This document shows, one piece after another, positions 17,201-26,428 of a stretch of 64,000 nucleotides of DNA. The DNA is taken from the NCBI RefSeq assembly GCF_001746915.1, contig NZ_MJGC01000044.1, positions 1-64,000 of the forward strand. Direction: 5' to 3'. Source of the stretch: Desertifilum tharense IPPAS B-1220 (GTDB lineage: Bacteria > Cyanobacteriota > Cyanobacteriia > Cyanobacteriales > Desertifilaceae). Position numbers and translations under genes: made by a program. Below the pieces are notes generated by a model that searched no databases, was not told the DNA's origin, and saw nothing but the letters and a program-made list of their open reading frames with translations. The first letter of the stretch is position 1. Each line of letters begins with the position of its first letter.

Positions 17201-18403
17201 TTAGTCTTGTTCTTCGGATCTCCCTTGAATTTCTTCTAAATCGCGAATTTGCCGTTCGAGGTTTTTCAGCATTTGATTCAAACCCGGTAACGCTTCCAAC
17301 TGATTTCCCGATAAACTCGGATTGGCGCGAGTGCGATCGCGAATCTCATTGAGTTTTTGTTGCAACTGCTGCGCGATCGTCAGCGCATCGCGTCCCAAGT
17401 TTGCCAACTGCTGCTGCTGGTAGAACTTCAACGCCGCCCCTCGCAACACTTGCAGCGTCGCCTCCTCGCCATACTTCCCCGGCATCACCCGCAGGCGCAA
17501 CAACAGGCGCGTTTGGTCGTGTCGGCGTTCGATCTCCACCTGTTTGGGTTGCTGAACCGTAATTAACGGTAAATGAGTCAGCAATTTTAACTCATTAATC
17601 ACCCCTTGAAACAGAGTCGGCGGCAGTCCATCCAACACCGACTGCAACACCCCGTTCAAACTCCATAAAATGCGTCCCCAATCTTGATGGCGTTCAAAAT
17701 ATAACCGTCCAATTCCCCCAACCATCACCCGTCCGAGGAGTTCTCGCAGCAGTTCTTGAGGCGGTAGGGTGGCTAAAAACTCAACCGGACTCGATAGGTA
17801 TTGGGCCTTGGCATCTAACGCGGGTAAAGCATTTTTAACCGGCGCTACAGGCGGGAGATCAGCCACAGGTGGCGGTGGGGGTTCCGGCACGAGATCTGAC
17901 TCTACCACGGGTTCGGGGCGATCGCTCTCCGCAGAAACCGTATCAATCTCATCTGGACTGTCAACAATTAAAGTGGGTTGATTTTGCCGTTCTTCGAGTT
18001 TAGGTTTTTGCGGCTTCCAAGCTGGGGGTAAATGATTGGAAGCGCGAGATTGTTGCGATCCGGCTTGATTTAAATAAGCCGTCAGCATCGATTGATGCAA
18101 CTCAGAGGTAATCGGACGCGGAACTAGGGAATAATTGAGATAAGCCAAAATGCGCCGCACATAATCGAGGGCCCCATGATCTTCGCGATCCACCATCCCC
18201 AAATTCAAGACGCTTCCTTCTAAAGAAAGCGGTAGCACTTGATGATAGAGACAGGCTTCAAAAGGTAAGACGCCATCAATGAGATGAAACATTTGCTCCC
18301 GATCCAGATGCACTGCATCCGAACGACCATCGGGAGTCAACGGGGAGGGTTGACGAGAGCCAGTTATCTTATGCATGGTGGGGTCATCTGATGAAGCCGG
18401 CAT
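17201..18403 (-). CDS. PilB/GspE-like protein with N-terminal domains but no ATPase core
   Basis: A 400-residue protein. Residues about 35-110 (LPFEACLYHQVLPLSLEG, LDYVRRILAYLNY) look like the N-terminal MshEN/T2SSE_N domain of cyanobacterial PilB. A Pro-rich linker (about 130-200) follows. The rest (LWSLNGVLQSVLDGLPP, LLLRLRVMPGKYGEEATLQVL) resembles the second N-terminal domain that precedes the ATPase in PilB/GspE. The chain then ends in a coiled coil (LNQMLKNLERQIRDLEEIQ) where Walker A and B would be expected. It may be a regulator or decoy of type IV pilus motors; that is inference. Confidence 0.6.
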   Translation of the reverse strand: MPASSDDPTMHKITGSRQPSPLTPDGRSDAVHLDREQMFHLIDGVLPFEACLYHQVLPLSLEGSVLNLGMVDREDHGALDYVRRILAYLNYSLVPRPITSELHQSMLTAYLNQAGSQQSRASNHLPPAWKPQKPKLEERQNQPTLIVDSPDEIDTVSAESDRPEPVVESDLVPEPPPPPVADLPPVAPVKNALPALDAKAQYLSSPVEFLATLPPQELLRELLGRVMVGGIGRLYFERHQDWGRILWSLNGVLQSVLDGLPPTLFQGVINELKLLTHLPLITVQQPKQVEIERRHDQTRLLLRLRVMPGKYGEEATLQVLRGAALKFYQQQQLANLGRDALTIAQQLQQKLNEIRDRTRANPSLSGNQLEALPGLNQMLKNLERQIRDLEEIQGRSEEQD

Positions 18404-18603
18404 GGATTTAAGGGTGGGTTAGTTTTCTTTTTCAGAGGATTTCCCCCAATATCCGCCGATTTTAAGGGATGATAGGCATCACCATTGCTCGCCCAACGAG
18501 AAAAAAACTAGCCACTAATCATGGGTAAAGCAACGATCTCTTCCTATCTCGCACGACCAGTTGCACCCCGAAAAATTTGTCAACTGAACTTGACGCTATC
18601 GGC

Positions 18604-19734
18604 TTAGGAGGCACTTCGCAGCGCCTGAGCTGCTAAATAAAGCTTACTCCATTCTCCCATGACTTGATTGGTCTTCCAGTTCAACTCAGAGGCGATCGCT
18701 TCAATGCTTTGACCGGATTTCAAGGCTTCTAACAGTTGCTGCCGATCGGGGGTTAAGCTTTGCCAATACTGATTCCACTGGCTAGGCGTTAAACCCAGGT
18801 TATGCTCCTGTAAGGAGGTTTCTAACCAACTCGCCACCAGTTCGGGTTGGTGTTTGAGGGCAAAAATCCGCGTCGCATGATAGCTAATTTTCTCGCGCAG
18901 GCGATAGACCTGTTTAATCGGTACGTTCAGTTCTTGGGCGATCGCCTCTTGGGTGCGACCTTGCAAGTATAATTGCAGCCATTGGGCGGCCTGGTCGTCA
19001 AGCTGTTCTTTGAGGTAATCTTCAAACTGCTGTTGGACGGCTTGGCGCTGGCGTTGCTGTTCTTCCCAAGCCTGATTTTCTTGATATTCAACGATTGCTT
19101 GGGTATCGAGCAAACTCACCGGACTATCGGCATCATCGGGAACCAGTTCTTCGGACACCAGACGCACCAAGTCTCCCGTTGGAACCTGAGTCATCCCGCC
19201 GCGTTGGGTGCGGCGCAGATAATTGACAAACCGATAGAGTAATAGGGGTTGGTTGCGAATCGGTCGCAGACAATATTCTTCGGTACTTGCCAGCATCAGT
19301 TGGTTTCGCAAGCGAGGATTAGCGGTACATTGAGCAATCCAGCTCATTTGCTGCTGAAGATAGCGATCGCTTTGCAATAACTCCTGAACCACCTCTTGCA
19401 GGACATCCACCACCGAACGCTGGCGATCGCGACTGAGGGCCACCCAAGTCCGAATCTTATTGCGAATCAGAAATAGACTAGCCAAGCGCTGCATCAAGCG
19501 GCTATAAGCTTTTTCGGGCGATACCCCTAAGTAACGCTGGCGTAAAATGCGATAGCGGTAATCCATCGCCTGGTGAGCGATCGCCAACTGTTGCGAGTCT
19601 AGGGTTTCTAGGCGGTCTCGATCTTCCCCCAACAGCCACTCAATAATACTTTGACGAGTTTCCGAATCGCGATCGCCACATTCTTTTTCCAGTTGCGATC
19701 GCCAGAACGACGCGAATTGATCTACCTCACTCAT
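18604..19734 (-). CDS. HetZ-related protein
   Basis: A 376-residue predicted cytoplasmic helical protein with a sigma-factor-like helix-turn-helix near residue 260 (YLQGRTQEAIAQELNVPIKQV) and a second HTH-like segment near the end (LKSGQSIEAIASELNWKTNQV). Overall it resembles the HetZ-related proteins of cyanobacteria. HetZ itself acts early in heterocyst differentiation in Anabaena, but relatives also occur in strains that make no heterocysts. DNA binding is likely from the two HTHs. It is transcribed alone. The family call is from recognition of general features and is moderate. Confidence 0.6.
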   Translation of the reverse strand: MSEVDQFASFWRSQLEKECGDRDSETRQSIIEWLLGEDRDRLETLDSQQLAIAHQAMDYRYRILRQRYLGVSPEKAYSRLMQRLASLFLIRNKIRTWVALSRDRQRSVVDVLQEVVQELLQSDRYLQQQMSWIAQCTANPRLRNQLMLASTEEYCLRPIRNQPLLLYRFVNYLRRTQRGGMTQVPTGDLVRLVSEELVPDDADSPVSLLDTQAIVEYQENQAWEEQQRQRQAVQQQFEDYLKEQLDDQAAQWLQLYLQGRTQEAIAQELNVPIKQVYRLREKISYHATRIFALKHQPELVASWLETSLQEHNLGLTPSQWNQYWQSLTPDRQQLLEALKSGQSIEAIASELNWKTNQVMGEWSKLYLAAQALRSAS

Positions 19735-19933
19735 GGGTTGTGAGCCTCACATCCCGACACTTTACCAGACATTCCCGCTTTGGAGTTAGCAGGCTGCGTG
19801 AAAATGGAATCCCAAGACGGCATTTCTCAAAACGCCCCTGAGTCAATTTCCACCCCAGCCAGATGTTCAACCCACTGCATCATGATAGTTTAGCGCGTTT
19901 GGCGCTACAGACTTGCACAAAACACCCCAGTCC

Positions 19934-20218
19934 TTATTGAGAATCCTCAACTTCCTCAAGTAAAACCACAAGACGTTGAAGCGTTTGTGAAAGCTGCTTG
20001 AGTTCTTTCAAAGAAGCATCCTGATTTTCCGCTAACGTTTGAATGGCATCGCTTAAGGCAAAAATTTGATAGCCTTGCTGCTGCACGCTGATAGCGAGAG
20101 CATCAACGCGATCGGAGAGACGCTCCACCGTTTCAGTCGTCGCGATGACGGCTTCGCCCATTTTTTCCACAATTGACTCTAAACGACTAACCTTAGTTTC
20201 GACCTCCACTAGCACCAA
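19934..20218 (-). CDS. Small coiled-coil protein
   Basis: A 94-residue protein that is a near-continuous coiled coil, with hydrophobic residues in heptad spacing from VSRLESIVEKM through LKQLSQTLQRLVVLLEEV. There is no membrane segment and no catalytic motif. The listed start is TTG; a GTG three codons further (20209) sits better relative to AAGGG and may be the true start. It lies 79 bases downstream of the acetyltransferase on the same strand. No family is assigned. Confidence 0.5.
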   Translation of the reverse strand: MVLVEVETKVSRLESIVEKMGEAVIATTETVERLSDRVDALAISVQQQGYQIFALSDAIQTLAENQDASLKELKQLSQTLQRLVVLLEEVEDSQ

Positions 20219-20297
20219 CCCTTACGTCTCAATAATGGTAGCTTGTGTACCAGCCTACACTACTCAATTGAGCAAGTGCGAGTCTTTGGGGAACGCC

Positions 20298-20990
20298 TCA
20301 AGAGCGATCGCGTTCTTGAGCCGACACTTCAGCGCGAGGTTGAGCCGACAAGTGCTTGTAGAGCAAAAGTTTGCGAGGCTTAGAAAACAGCCAGCACTCC
20401 CAACTCCAATCAATGCGGTGCAAGCGATACCCCAAACGGTAGTAGAGGCGGCGAGCCTGATGGTTATTTTCTAAAACATGCAAGTACAAATGCGGGCATC
20501 CCCAGCGCAGCGCCATCTGCTCGCACGACTGCAACAGAGCGCTAGCAATCCCTTGGCGGCGATAAATGGCTTTGACCGCCAAATTCGAGATATAAAGCTG
20601 TTGGTGGCTTCTAGGACTCGCGGAAATCGAACGATCGGACGAGCCGACCCCACCCGGACGGAAGCGCACGCCCATTTCCACCGTTCCCGCCACCTTCAGG
20701 GGATTGCTGGAATTGCTGGTTTCAACGGCCACCAGACAGACATAATGAGGCGAGGGCGATCGCACGCGGTTGCGTAAATCTTCAGAAATTCCCAGGCGCA
20801 ATAAAGGATAGATATAACCCATTGGCCCAGAGCGCGAATGAAAGCTTTCCGCTAAAATTTCTGCACTTTGTTCGACATCTTCTAAACGAGAGACTCGAAC
20901 CGTATAGGGAAAATGAGTGGTACAATCGCCCTCAGAATCTGGCTCGCAATAGGTTGAATGACTGTAATCGGAATTCACAACGCTCACCAC
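20298..20990 (-). CDS. GNAT-family N-acetyltransferase
   Basis: A 230-residue protein whose second half is a GNAT fold: LYISNLAVKAIYRRQGIASALLQ contains the acetyl-CoA pyrophosphate loop R-x-x-G-x-A, and NHQARRLYYRLGYR is the closing motif. The substrate is not predictable. The start appears to be GTG (GTGGTGAGC); no in-frame ATG lies near. The N-terminal 40 residues are low-complexity. It is divergent from the cyaC gene across a 616-base gap. Confidence 0.78.
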   Translation of the reverse strand: MVSVVNSDYSHSTYCEPDSEGDCTTHFPYTVRVSRLEDVEQSAEILAESFHSRSGPMGYIYPLLRLGISEDLRNRVRSPSPHYVCLVAVETSNSSNPLKVAGTVEMGVRFRPGGVGSSDRSISASPRSHQQLYISNLAVKAIYRRQGIASALLQSCEQMALRWGCPHLYLHVLENNHQARRLYYRLGYRLHRIDWSWECWLFSKPRKLLLYKHLSAQPRAEVSAQERDRS

Positions 20991-21606
20991 TACCCAGCAT
21001 TAACGAGCCAACAGATGCGACAAACTCCTGCGCTAGTCCTGCTAGGCTGTTAGCAATGCCGTAGAGCGGGGAACACTCTAAACAACCAGCATTAAAGACT
21101 ATATTAGGATTGTACAAGGACAGCATCAACCCATGAAAGTGCCAACCCAACTCGCTCTACCCGCGTTCAACTGCGATCGATCCGGATAGAAAAGGTTAAC
21201 CGAGGTAATGCTTCTCAGGTTATTGGCTTTGTGGCAATGGGGCGCGATTCCGCCAAGGCGGATTGCGAGAGCGGATCTCATCCCTGGCTCGACTCAAGAG
21301 CAATTTCCGAAAGCACGCTACGCGAACATCAACCAAGGCTCGCGCTTTCATGTGTTTTAGGTCCAAGAACCCAACAGCAGGGGTGCATACTGGGTTGACA
21401 TTTGGGCTTGATGCTACCATAGCACGTCAAACCAATTAAAACGTTTACGCCAGTCATTCCTTGCAATTAATTGGTCGATTTACAGCAATGCAACAGCCAG
21501 GGACACTCAGAGGACAATCACGGTGCAAAACAGGCGATCGCCTGAATCAGCGCGCAGGGAGTCGGCGATATTTCAGTCAACGGCCCTTGCAACAGGAGAG
21601 CGGTGC
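20991..21606. other. Long divergent intergenic region before cyaC
   Basis: No gene is supported. A short stem (ATTCCGCC AA GGCGGATT) lies near 21246-21263, and CACGCTACGCGAAC near 21316 resembles other palindromic cyanobacterial repeats. The region must contain the promoters of the acetyltransferase and of cyaC; no clear -35/-10 pair stands out. Confidence 0.5.
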
Positions 21607-24600
21607 ATGAAATCCCCCCACAAAAGTAAGCCGAAAATATTGGTTGTCGATGACGAACCCGATAACCTCGATTTGCTGTATCGCACGTTCCGCCGCGATT
21701 ACCAGGTACTCAGAGCCGAATCCGGGCCAGTGGCGTTGGATATTTTGGCCACCGAAGGCGATGTTGCGGTGATCATCTCCGATCAACGAATGCCGTTGAT
21801 GAGCGGGACTGAGTTTCTCAGCTTAACCGCCACCCAATATCCAGAAATCATCCGGATTATCCTCACCGGCTATACCGATGTTGAAGACCTCGTAGAAGCC
21901 ATTAACGCCGGTAAAGTCTTTAAATATGTCACCAAACCCTGGGAAGAAACCGAACTGCGAGCCGTCGTGCAGCAAGGCGTCGATACCCATAACGTCCTCA
22001 AAGCGCGCACCCGCGAACTGTGCCGCACCCTGCGCCAAGAATCGCTGCTCAATGCCGTCACCAACACCATCCGCAGTGCCTTAGACTACCGCCAAATCCT
22101 GCAAACCATCGTCGATACCGTCGGCCATATGTTTGAGGTGGATTTGTGCATTTTGCGCCCCTTCCAAGAGGGAGAAATGCAAAACGAGTGGTTCGTCTAC
22201 GATGCAACCGAAGCCCAACTCAAAGCGCGTTCTGGCGAAGGCACCTATCGCCAAAACAGCAATGGCGAACCCCTCACCAACCCCCTGCACGCCCTTTTGG
22301 CGCAAACCGTCTGGGAAACCCAAGACATTCAAGTCATTTACGAAGTCGCCACCGACGAACGCTTCCAGAACCTCGAACTCCTCGAAAACCCCGTCGAACA
22401 ACTGGCCCTCCAACAGCGCTATCTCGCCTTTGAACAAGCGAATATTTGCTCTAGCTTGGTGGTTCCCCTCATCTGCCAGCAAGAACTGATGGCCGTGCTG
22501 GCGCTGCATCAGTGCCAAGAACCGCGCAACTGGCAAGATGATGAGGTGCAACTGGTGGTGATGGTGGCCGATCAAGCTGGGTTAGCCGTTTCCCAAGCCC
22601 GCGCCTACGAACAGGTGCGCGAACTTGCCAAGCGCGAAAGCTTAGTCAATACCATTACCGCCGCTATCCGTTCGAGTCTCGATCCCCAAGATATTTTTGC
22701 TGCTATTACCCAACAACTCGGACAAGCGTTGCAAGTCGATGGGTGTGCTTTATCGTTGTGGACGGGAGAAGACGAGTACGTTCAATGCGTGGGATTATAC
22801 GATCGCGCCTTGGGGGTACGCTCCACCGATCCCCAAGATCCCCTCTCCTCCGATCTGTCGTTCTCGACGCCCGCGATCGCCAATGATGCTCAGAACCTTC
22901 GTCCCCGTTCGGTTTCCCTCCCCCAGTCGGTGGTGCCGATTACGGGGAACCCGGTTTTAGTGAAACTTTTAGAAACCAAACAGCATGTTGCGATCCACGA
23001 CTTGCGAACCCACGAACAAGAACGCTTGCTCGATTTACCCCTGCGAGAACGGGCTAGAGCTTTGTTAGTGGTTCCCTTGCTCTCGGATGGGCAAATTATT
23101 GGCAGCATTTCTTTGCGCCAAACCCAATCTCCCCGTAAATGGACTAACGCAGAGATTGAACTGGCTCAAGCCGTCGCCGCTCAAGCTGCGATCGCCGTTC
23201 AGCAGTCTCGCCTCTACCAAAAAACCCGCCAGCAAGCCGAGCAACTGCTGGAGTTAGACCGCCAAAAAACGGAATTCTTCCAAAATATCTCCCACGAATT
23301 CCGCACCCCCCTCACCCTCACCATCGGTCCGCTAGAGTCGGCCGTCGCATCGGGACAGGGCTTATCTTACGAACAAAGCGCGATCGCTCTCCGCAACCAG
23401 CGCCGCCTGTTACGCCTCGTCAACCAATTGCTAGACTTGCAGCGCCTAGACGCCGGACGAATGCAGCCCAGTTTCCGACCCTGCAACCTCGGCGAGTTAG
23501 TCAACCAAATTGTAGATGCCTTTGGGTCTTATTGCGAGAAAAAAGGGATCGAACTGGTGACGCAATTAGCGCCCGTACCGCCGATTTACCTAGATGTCGA
23601 GCGGTTTGATAAGGTGCTGTATAACCTGCTGTCCAATGCCATGAAGTTCACCAACGTGAACGGACAGATTACGGTGATTTTGCAGAAAGCGGGGGATCAT
23701 TGCCTCCTGCAAGTGCAAGATAGCGGGATTGGCATTCGCGCCGATCAGATTCCCCATTTATTCGAGCGTTTTCGACAAGCGGAAGGCTCCGTCAATCGTT
23801 CCTACGAAGGAACGGGGTTAGGATTGGCCCTCGTTCGCGAATTGGTGGAACTGCACGGCGGGCAAATTTCTGTAGAATCCATCTATGGGGAAGGCTCAAC
23901 CTTCTCGGTGTGGTTGCAAATCGGTAGCGCTCATTTGCCCGCAGAACAGGTGATTGAAGTCCCCACAGAGTTACAAAGCCGACGCGCTTCTGTAGAGTTT
24001 GCCGATATTGAAGTTGAAGAGTTAATGACGACCGGGGCAGCAGGTTCAGAGGAAAGTCTGCCCAACAATAATTCCACAGAGGTAGGCAATGCCACGATCC
24101 TGGTAGTAGACGATAATGCCGATCTGCGAACCTATGTCTCTAGCATTCTCACCAATAGCGGCTATCGCGTCTTGCTCGCCCGCAATGGCGCGCAAGGGTT
24201 TGAAGTCGCTCAAGCCCAACGCCCCGATTTAATTGTGACGGATTTGATGATGCCTGTGGTGTCGGGTTTAGAGATGATTGTCTCGATTCGCAACTGCGAG
24301 GAGATTAAAGGGACGCCCATTGTTCTGCTGACGGCAAAGGTGGATGAAGATACGCGCATTGAAGGGGCGGAACGCGGTGCCGATGCCTATTTATCGAAGC
24401 CGTTTAACGATCGAGAGTTATTGGCTGAGGTTCGCAACTTATTAGCCCTCAAAGCTAACGAACGCCGGGTTTCTGAGTTGAATACCTATTTAACTGAGTC
24501 GGTGCTGCGCCGCTTTTTACCGCCCGTGATGGTGCAAAAAGCCGCAGAGGGGACGCTCTCGCTGTCTTTGCGTCCAGAACCGCGCCTGATTACGATTTTA

Positions 24601-25146
24601 TTTAGCGATATTGTCGGGTTTACCCAAATTTCTAATACATTGCGATCGCGCCGAGTGGCTGAAGTCCTCAATGAATACCTGGAGGAAATGAGCCACGCAG
24701 TCTTTGAAAATGGCGGTACGGTGGATAAGTTTATGGGCGATGCGGTGCTGGCGATTTTTGGCGCGCCGGAAGATTTAAGCCCAAACGAACAGGTAAAAAG
24801 AGCGATCGCGACTGCAAGGCAAATGCAAGCCCGTTTAGAAGTCCTGAACGATCGCTGGCAAACGGCCGGTATTCCCCAAGTCCGTTTTCGCTGCGGCATT
24901 CACCAAGGAACGGCTGTCGTTGGCATGTTTGGCAGTGCCGAACGTGCCGATTATACGGCAATTGGGCCGGCGGTTAACATTGCTTCCCGCTTGCAGCAAG
25001 CCGCCGAACCCAGTACGATCCTCGTTTCTGCCGCCGTTGCCGATTATTTGGCAGAAGACGAAATTACCAAATGCAGTCCCCTAAAGCTCAAAGGGGTGGA
25101 TGAAACCGTTCTCACGTTTGCGGTTTCGGCGGTTAAAGGGGTTTAA
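21607..25146 (+). CDS. cyaC: CyaC-type receiver-GAF-GAF-histidine kinase-receiver-adenylate cyclase
   Basis: A 1179-residue multidomain signalling protein. The ATG at 21607 follows AGGAGAG; a GTG 84 bases earlier is less likely. Order: receiver 1 (about 10-125, phospho-Asp in IISDQRMP), GAF 1 (about 155-330), GAF 2 (about 345-530), histidine kinase (His near 563 in ISHEFRTPL; ATP site NLLSNAMKF, DSGIGI, GTGLGLA), receiver 2 (about 829-945, IVTDLMMPV) and a class III cyclase (about 994-1170, FSDIVGFTQIS, VDKFMGDAV, YTAIGPAVNIASR). Lys in VDKFMGD and Thr in YTAIG fit ATP as substrate. The architecture matches CyaC of Anabaena and Spirulina, which links phosphorelay input to cAMP. It overlaps the convergent protease gene by four bases. 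Confidence 0.85.
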   Translation: MKSPHKSKPKILVVDDEPDNLDLLYRTFRRDYQVLRAESGPVALDILATEGDVAVIISDQRMPLMSGTEFLSLTATQYPEIIRIILTGYTDVEDLVEAINAGKVFKYVTKPWEETELRAVVQQGVDTHNVLKARTRELCRTLRQESLLNAVTNTIRSALDYRQILQTIVDTVGHMFEVDLCILRPFQEGEMQNEWFVYDATEAQLKARSGEGTYRQNSNGEPLTNPLHALLAQTVWETQDIQVIYEVATDERFQNLELLENPVEQLALQQRYLAFEQANICSSLVVPLICQQELMAVLALHQCQEPRNWQDDEVQLVVMVADQAGLAVSQARAYEQVRELAKRESLVNTITAAIRSSLDPQDIFAAITQQLGQALQVDGCALSLWTGEDEYVQCVGLYDRALGVRSTDPQDPLSSDLSFSTPAIANDAQNLRPRSVSLPQSVVPITGNPVLVKLLETKQHVAIHDLRTHEQERLLDLPLRERARALLVVPLLSDGQIIGSISLRQTQSPRKWTNAEIELAQAVAAQAAIAVQQSRLYQKTRQQAEQLLELDRQKTEFFQNISHEFRTPLTLTIGPLESAVASGQGLSYEQSAIALRNQRRLLRLVNQLLDLQRLDAGRMQPSFRPCNLGELVNQIVDAFGSYCEKKGIELVTQLAPVPPIYLDVERFDKVLYNLLSNAMKFTNVNGQITVILQKAGDHCLLQVQDSGIGIRADQIPHLFERFRQAEGSVNRSYEGTGLGLALVRELVELHGGQISVESIYGEGSTFSVWLQIGSAHLPAEQVIEVPTELQSRRASVEFADIEVEELMTTGAAGSEESLPNNNSTEVGNATILVVDDNADLRTYVSSILTNSGYRVLLARNGAQGFEVAQAQRPDLIVTDLMMPVVSGLEMIVSIRNCEEIKGTPIVLLTAKVDEDTRIEGAERGADAYLSKPFNDRELLAEVRNLLALKANERRVSELNTYLTESVLRRFLPPVMVQKAAEGTLSLSLRPEPRLITILFSDIVGFTQISNTLRSRRVAEVLNEYLEEMSHAVFENGGTVDKFMGDAVLAIFGAPEDLSPNEQVKRAIATARQMQARLEVLNDRWQTAGIPQVRFRCGIHQGTAVVGMFGSAERADYTAIGPAVNIASRLQQAAEPSTILVSAAVADYLAEDEITKCSPLKLKGVDETVLTFAVSAVKGV

Positions 25147-26255
25147 CGCTTGGGTGCGGTTGGAGCGTTTTTCCACTTGCGCCGCCCTAACCAGCCGAAA
25201 AGCCCTAAACCGCAGAGTCCCCAAACGAGGTTCGGTTCGGGTACCGATTCCGGTTGTTCTGGCAAGTTATCCCAATCCTGTACGGCAGCAGAGGAAGGGG
25301 TAAAATTATTGCCAGAGGTTGAGGGAAGCTCGGTAACTGTCGTGCCTTGACCTAGACTTGTAATCCGCTCAGAAGCCGGTCGATTGAAGCGAATTGCTAG
25401 ATTGGTAATTTGGTTGCGAATCCAGTTGAGATGGTCAAAGACGCGCACCGAAGCCGAGAATTCTCCATAGTTGGAGTCAATTTTCCCACCAGAGCGATCG
25501 CTAATAAACGAATGCACCCCCGCCACTTGGTTATTGATAAATAATCCCCCGCCACTATCCCCCGATGAGAGTTGATATTCTAAATGCTGGGCGGTATTGA
25601 AGGGGTTTGATCCGGCACGCCTCGGATCGCTAAAGTTGGAAACCAGCAGTTTGTCATTATAGCCATAGCGGGATAACTGACCGCCCAACGCAATAATATT
25701 CTGTCCGGCGCGTTTCGTTCCCCCCGAACCGGGAATTGAACCCGTCAAACCGTTACCCGTTAAACCATACCCTACATAGGTTCCCAGTTGTAGGTGTTCG
25801 TTGGTTCCCCTAAAGAGTTCCGCCGGATTCACATTCGCGACTGCTCGATCGAGGAGTAAAATCGCGATATCCGTACCGGAGAGTAACTGGCGGTTGCTTG
25901 AAAACCAACCTTCATGGGCCGTCACGCCCGCAATACCATAGCGGCTGCCACCTACAGAAAAGCTGCCTTGCGTCAGATAGCCCTCTGGAGATTCAACGCA
26001 ATGGGCAGCCGTGAGGACATAGGAGGCATCAATCAGCGTACCCGAACAAGTCCAACCGCCCCCGTCATTTCTCGCCCGCAAATATCCGACACTCGGAAAC
26101 AGCGTGGCTAAATCGAGATATTCAGCATCCGCGCGATCGTGGCGGATGGTTCCCGCCTGAGCGATCGCATTTGTACCCAGTGTCGCCGCTAAAACAGTGA
26201 CAGACGCAACAATAAGCCGAGCATGACTTTGCACAGGAACAACCATAAAGTACAT
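25143..26255 (-). CDS. Secreted trypsin-like serine protease with PEP-CTERM anchor
   Basis: A 370-residue S1-family protease. It has an N-terminal signal sequence ending near IAQAG and a catalytic triad of H85 (VLTAAHC), D129 (GTDIAILLLD) and S234 (SSGDSGGGLF). The C-terminus is a PEP-CTERM sorting signal: VPEPNLVWGLCGLG, a hydrophobic helix, then GRRKWK. Such proteins are exported, cleaved by an exosortase and often attached to the surface or to exopolysaccharide. Cyanobacterial PEP-CTERM proteins are usually linked to an unlinked exosortase gene (none in window). The last four bases overlap cyaC convergently. Confidence 0.85.
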   Translation of the reverse strand: MYFMVVPVQSHARLIVASVTVLAATLGTNAIAQAGTIRHDRADAEYLDLATLFPSVGYLRARNDGGGWTCSGTLIDASYVLTAAHCVESPEGYLTQGSFSVGGSRYGIAGVTAHEGWFSSNRQLLSGTDIAILLLDRAVANVNPAELFRGTNEHLQLGTYVGYGLTGNGLTGSIPGSGGTKRAGQNIIALGGQLSRYGYNDKLLVSNFSDPRRAGSNPFNTAQHLEYQLSSGDSGGGLFINNQVAGVHSFISDRSGGKIDSNYGEFSASVRVFDHLNWIRNQITNLAIRFNRPASERITSLGQGTTVTELPSTSGNNFTPSSAAVQDWDNLPEQPESVPEPNLVWGLCGLGLFGWLGRRKWKNAPTAPKR

Positions 26256-26428
26256 TCCTTACGATCGATTAATACTTCGCTTCCGAAGTTTCTGACCGAT
26301 CGATCTTGCCTTGCCAAGGTGCGCGATCGCCTTTGAGAATTTACAGAATCTTTATCCGCCAGATGATTCCCAAAAGAGTTTGTGAAACCCGTAACTGTAC
26401 CCTGGACAATTTCAGGTTTTGCGGTTAA

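Noticed and set aside
21220..21420. 66-residue minus-strand frame before cyaC
   Set aside because: No ribosome-binding site or domain; it spans a hairpin-rich stretch of the divergent spacer.
22081..22575. 164-residue minus-strand frame inside cyaC
   Set aside because: A shadow of the GAF-domain coding region; no start signal and low-complexity composition.
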